A stretch of DNA of 64,000 nucleotides from NCBI RefSeq assembly GCF_023278565.1, contig NC_064678.1, forward strand, positions 1,116,001-1,180,000. The letters run 5' to 3'. The notes beneath the pieces were generated by a model. That model was not told the DNA's origin and ran no database searches. It worked only from the letters and a program-made list of their open reading frames with translations. Source of the stretch: Colletotrichum lupini (Eukaryota; Ascomycota; Sordariomycetes; Glomerellales; Glomerellaceae). The position numbers were made by a program, and so were the translations under genes. Positions 22,375 to 33,593 of this stretch are shown in pieces (position 1 is the first letter of the stretch; each line of letters starts with the position of its first letter).

Positions 22375-23841
22375 TTAAACGCCATTGATCTGCTCCTTGA
22401 CTCGTTCCGCGTCCTTCGACGGAAGCTGGGCAAGCAAAGCCTTGAGCTTCTCGCACGCCGCATGGATCTGCGGAGCCATATCCCAGCTCGAGACCTGCTG
22501 TTTCATCGACGATTCGGAGTCACGGTCGTCGTCGGTACGGGGAAATGCTAGTAAGGCGCCGATCCAGTCCAGACGAGCCTGGGAAAGCCACTTTGTGGTT
22601 TTGGGCTGGGCAGTCCAGAGCAGGGAGTTCTGAAAATCGAGGTATGTGGTAAGAAGCCAGTCAAAATCCTGATCCGGATGCGGGATGGGGCGGCAGAGCT
22701 TGTTCTTAGTTTCATCATCGCTGTAAGCTGTCTCGACATGGGCGATGAAGGCTGCGCTGAAGACCTGTTGGCATTTACGGACAGACTGCAAAGTGATCAA
22801 ATTTCCGTTGAAAACAGGGACTGCTTCACGCTTCTCCAGTCCGTCCGCCGTACAGTCGACAAAGAGGGTGTTTGGCTGCGGCTGGTAGCTGACCCCATTG
22901 TCGAACTTCACCTCGTTAAGCCCGATGCTGACGACTCGGCCCTGGCGGACAATGTTCGTGATCTTCTTGAGCTGCTCGAGCTCGGTCACAGACACGGAGG
23001 CACAACGGAACATGGTTGGCCAGACGTCGTCGCTGATGCGCATGAGATGTCCCTTTTCTTCCAGCCGTTTCAACAGATCGCTCACAGATGCGGCCATCAT
23101 GATGGCCTCCATCTGCGCGGGAAAACAACTGAGGGTCCTCGTGGCAAAGTCGGCGCCTGGCTGACTCTCGCTGCGGTCAAAAAGCCACGAGTCTCGTGGC
23201 ATGATCCATGTTAACTTCGAGGCGTCGACTCCTCGCGAAAGTAACCATAGGCAAGTGTCGATGCCCGTCTTGCCGGCGCCGACGATGGTAAAGTTGGCGA
23301 AGGGCTGCGAAATCCTCGATAGTGAGTTTGGCGTCACAAAGGAGACGTCGGAAGCCACCTGGTACGATGGAGGACCCATAGATGGCACCTTCACGCGCAT
23401 GTACGTGGAGTCCACAATCCGGGTGAAACCGCTAGTTAAGTGGAAACTCTTGCCCGATATCATGGAGACGAACTTGCCGCCGCTTTGATAATTGCAGTTG
23501 GGGAAGTACTGGACTCGTCCAGACGGTAGGAAGCGTTGGTTCAAAACCTGATCGTAGTATGCCAAGACCTCATCGCTGCTAGCCAGTTCATGTAGGCCTT
23601 TGTTCCAGCCGACTTGGTCGATGAATCCACTGCCCAACTTCTTTGAGTTGACACCATAGAAGGCGGAGGGCTGGTGTAGCCTCACAAAAGGGTAGGCCGT
23701 GGTCCAGTGACCTCCGGGGCGGCTATAGCGATCGACGAGTGCCACAGTAGCTTTGGTGTCCGAGAGCAAAGTATCAACGAAGGCCATTCCCATTCCGCCT
23801 GCGCCGACGACGAGGTAGTCTACTTTGATAGGTTCCGCCAT
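22375..23841 (-). CDS. FAD/NAD(P)-binding flavin monooxygenase, single exon
   Basis: Intronless enzyme of 488 residues. The start is taken at the ATG at 23841 (MAEPIKVDYLVVGAGGMG); an upstream in-frame ATG would add 59 residues with no homology. The Rossmann motif VVGAGGMGMA sits at residues 11-20 and is followed by a PGGHW signature, typical of FAD oxidoreductases of the flavin-containing monooxygenase type. A second dinucleotide site, FTIVGAGKTGID, lies mid-protein and should bind NAD(P)H. VDCTADGLE occurs in the C-terminal half, where the family often has a similar cofactor motif. It is divergent from a pathway-type regulator across a 1.2-kb promoter and near a PKS relic, so a tailoring role in secondary metabolism is plausible. 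No breaks are seen. Confidence 0.88.
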   Translation of the reverse strand: MAEPIKVDYLVVGAGGMGMAFVDTLLSDTKATVALVDRYSRPGGHWTTAYPFVRLHQPSAFYGVNSKKLGSGFIDQVGWNKGLHELASSDEVLAYYDQVLNQRFLPSGRVQYFPNCNYQSGGKFVSMISGKSFHLTSGFTRIVDSTYMRVKVPSMGPPSYQVASDVSFVTPNSLSRISQPFANFTIVGAGKTGIDTCLWLLSRGVDASKLTWIMPRDSWLFDRSESQPGADFATRTLSCFPAQMEAIMMAASVSDLLKRLEEKGHLMRISDDVWPTMFRCASVSVTELEQLKKITNIVRQGRVVSIGLNEVKFDNGVSYQPQPNTLFVDCTADGLEKREAVPVFNGNLITLQSVRKCQQVFSAAFIAHVETAYSDDETKNKLCRPIPHPDQDFDWLLTTYLDFQNSLLWTAQPKTTKWLSQARLDWIGALLAFPRTDDDRDSESSMKQQVSSWDMAPQIHAACEKLKALLAQLPSKDAERVKEQINGV

Positions 23842-25076
23842 GATTTTGGGTTGAGGGTTAATACTGGGAAGTAAAGGCGTCCTGCCAAAGTAGTTGCAAT
23901 GAGTCTGCTGTAGATGTGCTTTTCTGAGTTGCCCCCTTCCATTCTCGTCGCCCTGAAGCGTCGATTGATTACTCTGTATATAATGAGAATCCTGTGTGGA
24001 GTTGTGGGTGAATTCCATTGCCAGTCAGGTGCGTTCGGAAGTTACCCACATTCTTGACTTAACTTAGGAGGTCACATAGCTGATGTGTACTACAGGACAA
24101 ATGTCTTGACGTAGCACTTACCCGCCGTCCGGAACCCCCCGCGACGGACATGGTAGTATCTCGGAACACAGCTCTCGGTCCCGTGAAGGCGGACAATATA
24201 TTTACAGGGGTTCCATAAGTTAAGGTAGACATTACTTCGCAAGTCACCCCTGTTTTTCCTCGTGACGGCTACTTGTACACTATTTAACATGATTGCTCTG
24301 ATCATTATTTCGAATCTAGAGGTAGCATGAATGATGAAAGTGGCACTGGGAGGAAATCTTGCCTGGGAGATCTGCAGGATGTAAGTCAGCTCCGGATCCC
24401 GAACCTGAATCCCGGCCTGACGACGCCGGGCCATTTATACATTAGTAGGGTTTCGTTCGCCTGGTCGTGCCCGGGCTCCCAAGCCACTCCCCATGATTTC
24501 CAATGTCGCCGCAGCTGAATGTTTGATGCTGTCCACCCACAACCGTCGCTACCTGGGTCTTCTTCATACGATGCACATCTGATGCAGCGCGAGTAATCGC
24601 CTCGCTCTGACCTCAGTTCGGTCACAATTATCGAACAATCGCGGATTGCCCTGCTTTCACTGCCCCACTGGCCAACTCGTCCACTCGGAACCAGGCCGGC
24701 TCCCTTGCAGATTGCGACCGCGAGCAAATCCAAGTAACCTCCAGACCTTGCTCTTGCAGACATCCGATAAGTGGACTTTGAGCCATTTTGATGAGAAGAC
24801 AGTGAAACAAAGCGGTGTAGTGCCCACCCAGCAGTGAATCCCCAAATGTCTCTGCAAATGTCTACTGGGGCTTGCCGTACTGGCGTGATGATTATTCATC
24901 CCACCGAGGTTCATAGCCGCTTTTTTGGCCGCCTGTGAATCATCTTCGTTTGATCCTGGAGCAGGGCCGCCCGTGACCCGTCCCGCTGCCTTCTCCAGCC
25001 CGTCTGCCGACCCCTTCTCTATGTTCCAACATCTAGAAGCCTTCCTAGTTCCCCCGGCCGTTGGCGATTTCGAGCC
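23842..25076. other. 1.2-kb divergent promoter between monooxygenase and regulator
   Basis: No gene is seen. The interval contains the promoters of both neighbours and a GC-rich palindrome described separately. Short open frames on both strands have no motif. Confidence 0.45.
24411..24430. promoter_or_regulatory. palindrome CCCGGC-N8-GCCGGG in a divergent promoter
   Basis: Perfect 6-bp inverted arms separated by 8 bp. Zn2Cys6 dimers typically bind paired CGG/CCG half-sites with fixed spacing, and the downstream gene encodes such a protein, so this is a candidate autoregulatory or pathway site. That role is inference from motif form and position only. Confidence 0.4.
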
Positions 25077-27495
25077 ATGCCATCTCGTGATCTCCTTGCT
25101 CCAAGTGTCGTGGCTCAGAGGGCAGAGCTTGCCAGTGAAAAGGGCAACAGTCTTTGTGCCGACCGTATTCCGACCTCAAATAAATGCCGCGTCTGCAACA
25201 AGACCTTTACTCGCTTAGCACACCTTCAGCGGCATCTCGCCTCACACGGAGGCACCAAGCAATGGGTGTGCGAATTTTGCGGTACCTCGTTTGGCCGCCG
25301 GTAAGCCAAGTCATCGTGACATATTCTTTTACTACCTCTCCCTCTTACTTTCAAGCTGTTCAATCAAGCCACAAACTAAAGCGAACTCCAAGAGACGTTC
25401 TGATCCGGCATCTTACCACCTGCAGCCGGGCCGTTCCGGGAGCCCGTTCCGCTGTTCGCCCCCTGAACCGAGCCTGCAATCCATGTAGGGATCGCAAGAC
25501 TAGATGCGATGGACAACAGCCTTGCAGCCGGTGCTCTCAAACCCCGTCAAGGTGCGTCTTTGCGCATCGTCGGATGCTTCGGCATGCTACGGATGACGCT
25601 GCTCAGTCGAGGGTCCAGGATAACGGCTCTCTATCAGCATGCTCAAGCAGCAAGGCATCGGCAAGTTCCCCAGCTTCTGATCAGCTGTTGATTTCTAGAG
25701 AGACATCCGCATCTGTCGGGCAGACGAGCGCGGGGTCTGCCTCTTCCTCTGCCTCTGCCTCCGCGCCGTTTTCAGCGCAAAGCCCGGGCCCGGCAAGCAA
25801 TGGCCAAGGCACCCTCTTTTCTCTCATCTTGCCTATGGATGACATGTCTGAACAACATTGGATACCAACCATTGACCCATTCGCCGCGACGGACGAGCCG
25901 TTCGACGTACTTTCTACCTTTTCATGGACAACGGGTGGGCCAGAAATGCTTTGGACGGCCCCCGGCGAGGTCACACTCGGCCCAAACGTGACGGCGAACG
26001 AACCTCCTATCGACAGCGTTGCTGCTACAAGCCCCCATGATGAGTTGGCATCTATTGACCCGCGACGGGTATCTGTCGATCCGGGTCTAGCCCCTCTCGG
26101 ACTAAGTCTCCTTCAGCTGGATCCGTTAGAACACCACCGCATGGTGATCGTTGACTTCCTCTCTACAGCTTGCGAGGACGTGCCGGGGATCCACAATCTC
26201 TTCAAAACGCGGAGCATGGGCATGATCTTGAACTCCTACTTTGTTCGTCACCACCAAAAGACCCCGGTCACACACCTGCCAACCTTCAGTATTGCATCCG
26301 CCTCGACGTCTATCGTGCTAGCAATGTTCCTTTTTACGGCGGCGTATACGCCGTCCCTAGGCTTGCAGCCGCGACAATTTCAAAGCTTGCTGGTGGCGGC
26401 GTACCGTTTTATAATCAAGAATGACAAGGTATGTCAAGACTCGTCAAACTTGCTCTCCATGCATTCTCATGGTTGAGACCAACTGCTGAGTTGAAGCATG
26501 ATCAGGCCCTGGGAAATGCAAAAGAGCCGTCGGTATCTACGCTACAGGCCTGTTGGCTTCTGATCATGCTCGAGAATCCAATGAACGCTACCCATTGCGC
26601 AGGCAGTGCCATCCCCTTTGAGGACATTGTTTCTCTAGCTCGCCGCGCGCACATCTTTGACGGCTCCCGGTTGAAAAACCTTGGTCCCGACCCACGGTGG
26701 ATAGACTGGGTAGATGCAGAGAACTTCCGTAGGCTGGCCTTCGTCTTGTATGCCCTGGATTGTCTCCGAAGCGTCTTAAAAGGGGGGGTGCCCCATATCC
26801 CGACGTGCGAGATGCAGCTGCACTTACCCGAGCCCGAGGCGCTGTTCCAAGCGCCCAACGAAGCGGAATGGCGCCGCCTCAGGCACGCCGGCGGGCACCA
26901 GCAGCTACGCACACCCGTCTTCTCTGTAGTCATGGAACTTGTCCTCCGCGGCCTGGCCGATCAAGAGCATATGCCTCAGACGCTCATGGGCAAGTTCGCT
27001 GTTACGCACGGGATTCTCCTCCACGCGTGGCAGGCAAAAACGCAGTACGAACTCGGACGCCGCCAAATGGCCAATTCTACTGCGCTAGAACTTTTCTTCC
27101 ATGGGCGGGCGCAGGAGATTCGTAGTGCGCTTGCGGTCCTCTACCCTGGGTGGCGCGCGACGCTAAGTGATACTATTCATGATCCGCAGAAAGGCGACAT
27201 GGCCCTACTCTACAGAGATCGCGCGCTGGCATGGTATTACTTGGCTGGTGTTCTCACGCTTCCGCAAAGCTGCTTCTCGTCTGTGGAGGGACTTGAAGCA
27301 GAAGAAGGCAGGAAGACGCCTCAAGGTACCTCGATGGCCTTGTTCATGAAACGACTGGTAAGAGCGGTTGACCGGGGACTTCTCCGAGGTCTTGATGGCG
27401 ACTATGGCGGTATATATCAACTCGTGAGTTCCCTCAGCCTCGAAGGGGAGGAGACCACGACCGAGTTGGGGACCTTGATATACCTCACGACGTAG
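25077..27495 (+). CDS. dual C2H2 + Zn2Cys6 transcription factor
   Basis: Predicted nuclear regulator of 749 residues in three exons (introns 25301-25392 and 26429-26505). It joins two DNA-binding types. A classical C2H2 finger has Cys37, Cys40, His53 and His57. A second finger of C2HC form has Cys65, Cys68, His81 and Cys85, with the first intron inside it. Directly behind comes a Zn2Cys6 cluster with Cys at 103, 106, 113, 119, 122 and 129. A Ser/Ala-rich linker and a fungal-specific transcription factor domain follow (HIPTCEMQLHLPEPEALF is characteristic). Proteins of this build occur in many filamentous fungi, often near metabolite genes. Divergence from the flavin monooxygenase suggests shared control. 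The gene looks intact. Confidence 0.9.
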
Positions 27496-27772
27496 ACCGT
27501 AGTTGAGACTTGTCGTTAGATACGCGAGTCGGCCTCGTTGTTGATGCGTCAATACATGGATAGTATCATTTTTCCACTTACATCGCCAAAGTTGAACAGC
27601 TTGTTTAATTACTCGATGATGATGCGCCAGATCTGTGGCTCCCGGACCAGCTGTACGCCTCAGTGAGGTCCTCGGTTGATGGTCAAATTGGCTGCGTCAT
27701 AAAGTCAGTGGATGTATACCAATTGGTGCAAACTCTAAGATAGCCGCATTTTTGCAGACTTCCCATCACATG
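27496..27772. other. intergenic region before the ketosynthase relic
   Basis: No gene is certain. A stretch around 27640-27720 has a few coding-like residues but cannot be tied to a family. It may be further decayed polyketide-synthase sequence. Confidence 0.3.
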
Positions 27773-28317
27773 GAGTCGTGGTAGTCGGGATAGCTGGCAC
27801 ATTCCCTGGCGTAGAAACGGTGAACCAGTTATGGGAACTCACTTTCACAGGACAATCAACATTGATCCCTAACTCTGAACGATCTGGCCTCGACTAATTT
27901 GCCGAAGATGTATCGCAGACGAAACGGTGGGGAACTAGCTGGAGGATCACGACGCATTCTATCATAGGTTCCTCAACAAGTCGACGCCGGAAGCCACTGC
28001 TTGTGATTCACAACAGAGAAAGCTACTGGAGGTCTTCTGTCTCATCATCACGGCGACTCAGCCCTCGAACAAAACCTGATGTACAAGCCCGCGGATGCTA
28101 CATTAGTGCCGTGATGAATAAATGCGCCGGGAACCCTAGCTCCTACCCTGCAACAGCGTATGCAACTACTGTTACTGGAAGACCCTATCTCAGTGATGCT
28201 ACCAGTCACCACTTTGGCTGGGGTGGACTGTCGATGACGATCTATACAGCTTGTCGATATTCAATTGCGGCCAAACACACTGCCGTTCGAGCCATTTCAA
28301 CTGTGGAACGTACTTAG
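27773..28317 (+). pseudogene. relic of a polyketide synthase ketosynthase domain
   Basis: Three collinear blocks match the start of a fungal PKS ketosynthase. Block one at 27773-27871 reads VVVGIAGTFPGVETVNQLWE, equivalent to the usual AIVGMAGRFPGA opening. Block two at about 27963-28040 reads FLNKSTPEATACDSQQRKLL, equivalent to FFNKSPREAASMDPQQRLLL. Block three at 28096-28317 contains YPATAYATTVTGRPYLS, SHHFGWGGLSMTIYTACRYS and HTAVRAIS. The active-site Cys survives, but DTACSSS has become YTACRYS. Stops and frame changes separate the blocks, and nothing recognisable of the acyltransferase or carrier domains follows. It is a dead fragment of a cluster core gene. Non-reducing type is possible but not proven. 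Confidence 0.85.
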
Positions 28318-28609
28318 CGCTTAGACTTCCTGATCAAGTCTCGCGTAATGTGCGACTCTGCCAACATGCCCGCCACGGCGTATCTCGAAGCCGTCACTCG
28401 AGCTGCCCTGAAGTTACAACAGTGACGCCTTTCCACTTAGACTCCTGTGGTTGAAGATCTCATCATGAAAGAATAGTTAATCATTTCAATCATCAAGTAA
28501 AGAATCCAACGCTCGTTTGTCTAGTTACCGTAGTGGCTATCTCCAAGACGCTTCGGATATTTGGAAGGAGAAATACCCACGGAGTCTCATCAAATTGTGT
28601 ATATCCAGC
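28318..28609. other. short intergenic region after the ketosynthase relic
   Basis: Possibly additional decayed PKS sequence, but no motif is recognised. It ends at the stop codon of the minus-strand questin-oxidase-like gene. Confidence 0.3.
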
Positions 28610-30242
28610 TCACGAAGACGCTAATGCAACAGCTGAAGCACCACTCCCCGTTTGCAGAGCACGCAATTCTTCGTCAGATCGGCGCAGTGCCGACTTGGGT
28701 GGCATGTCCACCCAGGCCTCCTCATACCCAGTCGACCGCGCATAAAGTGCACCAGGAGCCTCAAGGGCGTCCACAACCATATGCTGAATCTTTCTCCACA
28801 CATCATCACCTTTCAGTTGGTTCCAGGCCTTGTCCTCGTAAGACTTGAGTAGCTCGTGGCAAAGCGCTGTTGCCCTCGCCTGCTTGATGCCATGCCCGTC
28901 GTCACCAAAGTCTTGCAATCGGTTACCGATCGCTGGATATGTGTCAGTGTTCAATCCAAATTAAAAGATTCATGAACTTGCCTCTGATTGAGGTTTCACC
29001 TGGAACCTTAGGTTCATACGATGTGATAAGTCCTATATCTATCGGGGTTCGTCCTCGGGCTGTGTATTCAATCAGGTCCATGCGGATCTTCCACTCAAGA
29101 AGGCGCCTCTTGTCCTCGCGTGAAAGCCATGGTTGAGACAGCGTCGTCAGGTAAAACACTGCAGAGTTTACATGGTGCCTAGGAAACGTCAGATCTTGTC
29201 GACCCACTGCTACTGGAGGGGAAACTTACATGAGGAAGAAGTCGTATTTGACGTGCTTAGTCGGGTGAATAGCCGCACTAGAAGCGACAAGAATGATGGC
29301 GTGGAACATCTCTGCCGTCCTTTCCTCTAGCTCGTCATCCAAGACACGCACTTTGCGCAGAATCTCAAGCATTGGCTCCTTAGCTCTCTGTAGAATTCCA
29401 TCCCTGATCTTGCTATCATCTTGGAATCGCGCAGCACCCTTCAAAGCAGACGACGTCCGCACTTCCTCGAACAAATCAAGGATGGTTGGCATCTTCGTGG
29501 TTTGCGTGCTCTGCTCAACAGCGGCTTCGCTTGGCAGCAGAAGGTCGTCAAGCGAACTAGTACCGTGGACCGCAGTCTGCGCAAGACCCTCTGCGACAAT
29601 CGTAGGCTGCTTCCATTCAAGACCATGCATGAGCTGTATCAGAGAGTGTAGAACACCGCCGTGCAGGCGAAGGAACATGTTGTTGGACGCAGCGTCGCGC
29701 TTGAGCAGTGTTTCACGAACGACCTGTTCGTAACCGTCGGCTTCAATCTTACTCTGGAAGTATGCGAGGAAATCCGGGTAATATTCATCCTTCCCAAGAT
29801 ACTTGTGTGCGGAGCTCCAGTCAGTCAGGAGTTCGGAGACAACCTCATCATGGCGAGGCTCGACGGGGCGTTGAAGGTCGTGGCGCAGGTCGAATGCCTT
29901 CTGGATCTGAACCTCGTTGGCTCCGGTACCGTAGAGCGCGAGAATATGGTGAAGCATCTGGTTGAGCTGTTAGACTCTTCGCCTTCCTTCTTTCTGCCCG
30001 GGCCCGACTTACGTGGTCATGGAAACCGGATTGGTTGAGGAAGACATGATGAAGCTGGTGGAGATGAGTTAGCAGTTGATCAAACTCTTCTTTTGGGTCT
30101 GAATAGCTCTCCCTCTTACATTCAAGTCTTTCTCTAGTAGCTCACTAGTTCGCTTTGCTGCCTCATCGCTCTGCCGGATTGCCCAAAGACCTGTGTTCTC
30201 GGGAGTTATGACGATGCGGGTAGAAGTTGGGTTGGTAGACAT
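28610..30242 (-). CDS. questin oxidase-like protein (DUF4243 family)
   Basis: 473 residues in five exons: 30242-30120, 30054-30013, 29966-29230, 29178-28982 and 28932-28610, all frame-consistent. Family features are LHHVFLNQSGFHDH and QMLHHILALYGTGA near the N-terminus, AEGLAQTAVHG in the middle and HHVNSAVFYLTTL in the C-terminal part. The family includes questin oxidase and AflY/StcR-type proteins, proposed to act in Baeyer-Villiger-type ring opening of anthraquinones in aromatic polyketide pathways. Its place beside a ketosynthase relic fits that setting. The fourth intron uses a GC donor with perfect GCAAGT context. No breaks are visible, so it may outlive its cluster. Confidence 0.88.
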
Positions 30243-31173
30243 TGTCAAGTGATATTATCGTAATACAATCAAGTTCGATGCAGAGTTAGGTTTAATCACG
30301 CGTGCGCTCTAAATTGTGTCTAGAAATGAGCGAGTCTAGAAATGAGTGACGACCAGACTGCTTACAAATGTATTCCAGACTAAGATCAGAGCATCTATCG
30401 GCACCCATTCGGTGAATGCAATGAGTCACAAGCGGTCTCGAACGGGGTCTCGGAGGCTTGATTCAGTTTTCTAAATCGAATTATCTCGGATTTCCTCGCA
30501 TTTCCTGTCTTTCCGTTTGTTTGATCGATGATCTTCCCTAGCAGATTCGATTGAAGTCAAACAATATTGTAGTTTCCAACTCTCGCGCTTTGTTCGGCTC
30601 GCAAGATGCCCCGCCTTGATCCCCGGGTGTGGGACCCAATAAGCACGTTGATTATGTGATCAGTAATTCGAACCAGCCTACTGGTCCAGGCTACCTCAGT
30701 ATTGACTCTGAGTTGGAAAGCTGTTCGCGACTAGCCGACGGCTTCAGTTGGGACCTTCGCCTTTGCCCTGATCCTGTCGGCGACATACTGTCAACACAAG
30801 GATGGCATAGATTCTACCCTTCACTGAGTTGATCTTTCGGTCGCTTGCCCCAAGTTCGACCCTCGATCTTTGTAATCGCCCTCGGTGAGACCGCTCTCGT
30901 ACTTGTACGTCTTCCTGTTAATATGACTGCATAATATCAGGCAAAATCAGTAGTCGGCATTTATTTGAATGCGATAAGTGAATAGCCAATACGGCATTCA
31001 GTGATTTCTTAGTTAAGTAGATTTTTATACAGAAGTCAAGAGCATGCCTGTCACCGGCCTAGGGTAATTAGCTAGGAAAGTCTAGTTGTACACATATGTG
31101 GTAGATGTCTCAATAATTTACATAACGTAAGTCAGTATGTAAGACTGAGCCATTGAAATGGTTCCTAAGATCC
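30243..31173. other. intergenic region, no gene seen
   Basis: About 930 bp without recognisable coding or RNA features. The right half is more AT-rich, but the CA/TG loss typical of the RIP-damaged elements is not obvious. Confidence 0.4.
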
Positions 31174-32805
31174 CTAATACTCAACCTTGGCACCTCCAGG
31201 CACCAGCTTTGTGAAGACAAGGTTCGGGTCATACTTCGCCCTGATTTGCTTCATCTTCTGCCAGTTTCCCTCACCATGGCCAGGAAAGACATCATTGCTC
31301 TGGGTCTTCTGCGCGGCGCTGAGGAAAACAAAAGGAAGAAGCTCGGAACCGGCAGCGCGAATATTCTTTTTGATGTCCTCGTTTGCTTTCTGGTGAGCAT
31401 CGAAGACCGTCTTATCGTCCTCGGCGTCGGGCCATGAAGCGCTCTCGACCAACCACATCTGAGGCTGGTATTCCTGGCCTGGAGTCACGAGAGGGTTCCC
31501 GCCGTTGTCCTCACTCTTCTCTAGAAGACTCTTGGTGATAGGCATGATGGCCAGGGCTGTGAAAAGCCCGGAATGTTGTCAAGCTCGGCGATGCCGTTGA
31601 AGTACGAGTCGACGAAAATATTAAAGAGATCAGCATCTGCGGGTATAGAGACTGAGTGCCACAGCTGCCTCCTGCCGGCATCAGAGGCATAATCGACGGC
31701 GTTGGACCATGTTCCCATTGTCTGGCGGACTACTTCTCCTCCAGTGACCGGGAGGACTGGTGCCGTCAAATTAATCAGGCCGGGAGCAGTGAAGTTCTGA
31801 GGGCCGGCTTGAAGGTCTTCTCCACTGTGGAAGATGAAGGCGTCAAAAGTCTTCTGCGGGTTGGTCGAAGGGCTCCAGCGAATCTGGCCCTCCACGGCAG
31901 TCTTGGGGTCAAAGTCTGCGTAATGCGCAAAGTCCACCATACTTTTCAAGTACTCTTTCTGACTTTCTGTTCCATAGGAAACGGAGCCGATGTCAACAGC
32001 AGAAACATTGAGGGTACGGAGGTCGGCCCTTGTCACGATGCAGAAGTTATTTCCACCACCTCGCAGCGCCCAGAAGAGATCCGAGTTCTCCGTGAGGCTA
32101 GCCTCGACAATATTTCCATTTGCAAGTACACACTTTGAGAAGTCAGCTTCTAGATTCTTATCAGATTTGAAGGTGGAGGTAGTACCTGGAAAGCCTGAAC
32201 CTCGGTAGACACAGAGCCATGCTCGTAAGAGAAGAATCCGATTCCGCCACCGAGTAGCAGGCCAACAACACCAACATTCCCAAGACGAATGCCGTCGACG
32301 GTCCGATTGAAGTTGTCGAGGTAAGCATAGAACTGTGGCCAGCGGATACCAGGTCCCACCGACACTAGGCTATGGTCATCATTGATATCTATTACAGTCA
32401 TGTTCGTGCTGGATATCAGGATGCCTTGTGGACCAATGTTTGCCACATTATCGACAGTCATGCCGCCACCGGCTCTGACTGCAAACGGTACGTTTACTTG
32501 GGTGAACAGCTTTACCGCAATCGAGACGTCTTCCGCAGAGGACGGGGCAAATACGCAAGCGGGCCCAAGCCATGCGGTGGATGTCCACGAGTCTAGAGTC
32601 GAGTGTAAGCATAATACTACCAGCGTCTGAGTCGAAGTGGTTCTTACAGGTGTTTTCAAAGTCATATCGACTTGTGCTCGGAAGAATCGTGGAATCAGAG
32701 TACAGCTTGCTCAAGGTATTGCAGACATCTTGGGTCGACGCTGGTTGAGCATTCACTGTTCCGACATCTGCTAGAAACGGCAAAAAAAAAAAAAGAAAGA
32801 AGCAT
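31174..32805 (-). CDS. FAD-linked oxidoreductase (BBE-type), two homopolymer frame breaks
   Basis: Secreted-type FAD-linked oxidase. Exons are about 32805-32648, 32592-32186 and 32132-31174. The ATG at 32805 leads into a hydrophobic signal-like stretch, but a run of 13 T (coding strand) at 32782-32794 puts it one base out of frame with the mature protein. The FAD domain shows APSSAEDVSIAV, VGLLLGGGIGFFS and WALRGGGNNFCIVTR; the C-terminal BBE segment ends KYDPNLVFTKLVPGGAKVEY. A second break lies at the T4 run at 31562-31565, where PGF meets TALAIMPITK in another frame. In VRAGGGMTV, Gly stands where the family normally has the flavin-linking His of RGGGH. The gene is either decaying or mis-sequenced. 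Role inferred: oxidative tailoring. Confidence 0.78.
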
Positions 32806-33593
32806 CGTGTTATCAGGAGCGAGATTTTCTGTAGGGATTGAAAGTTTCAGTCGAGACTATTATCCTTCCAAACCAACTTCTTGCATCGCGAGTTGCCTTC
32901 CATATTTATACAGTTCACATGCCCTAGTGATGCCTATAGTGTGGTTACTATTTTGAAATTGACGAAAGTGTAATAAACATGCATGAACCAGCCTTAATAT
33001 CCAAATGTCTTGGTATGTCTTTCTCTGCAGTGGTTAGTATGAAGCTAACGTTGCACCCTATAGTCATGTAGAAACGTTACGAACCCGATCGCTACCAGCG
33101 GTTCATCGGATTTGAGAGCGTGCGTTGAGATCCCGGGTCTCAGCTCCATATATCTCCATTTCAACCATACAAAGCTGCGCCGATGTGCGCATATGAAGTG
33201 ACTTGTTCTGGTGTAGTTCTCCCGCACGGTCGCAATGTCAGTTGCGCATTCGCATTGCGGACTCCGTTGCGAACAACAAAGGCGAGATTCCGCGGACTTG
33301 GCATCGGGTTGAACCCGAGCAAGGTCTGCGGAGTTATACCTCGAGATTTTATTTGATTCCGAACCCGCTATTACTTCCGCTTCCGCATTAAGTCTTTATG
33401 ACATATGCGCGGAGGTCCATTATCATGGCGCAGGTAATCGTGGACCTAGAATTTCCGGTTTTGACAGATATGGCCCCATGCGAACCACTCATACTTATCC
33501 AACAGCACGAACTATCGACTTATTCATCCAAGGGGAATGAGTTAATCACCCAAGTCACGGTTGCATATTCTCCCTGTACTGCTAAGGAATAAC
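32806..33593. other. intergenic region, no gene seen
   Basis: Nothing coding is recognised. The first 100 bp would be the leader of the FAD-linked oxidase. Confidence 0.4.

Noticed and set aside
30629..30832. 67-codon frame in the intergenic region
   Set aside because: No motif and no start context.
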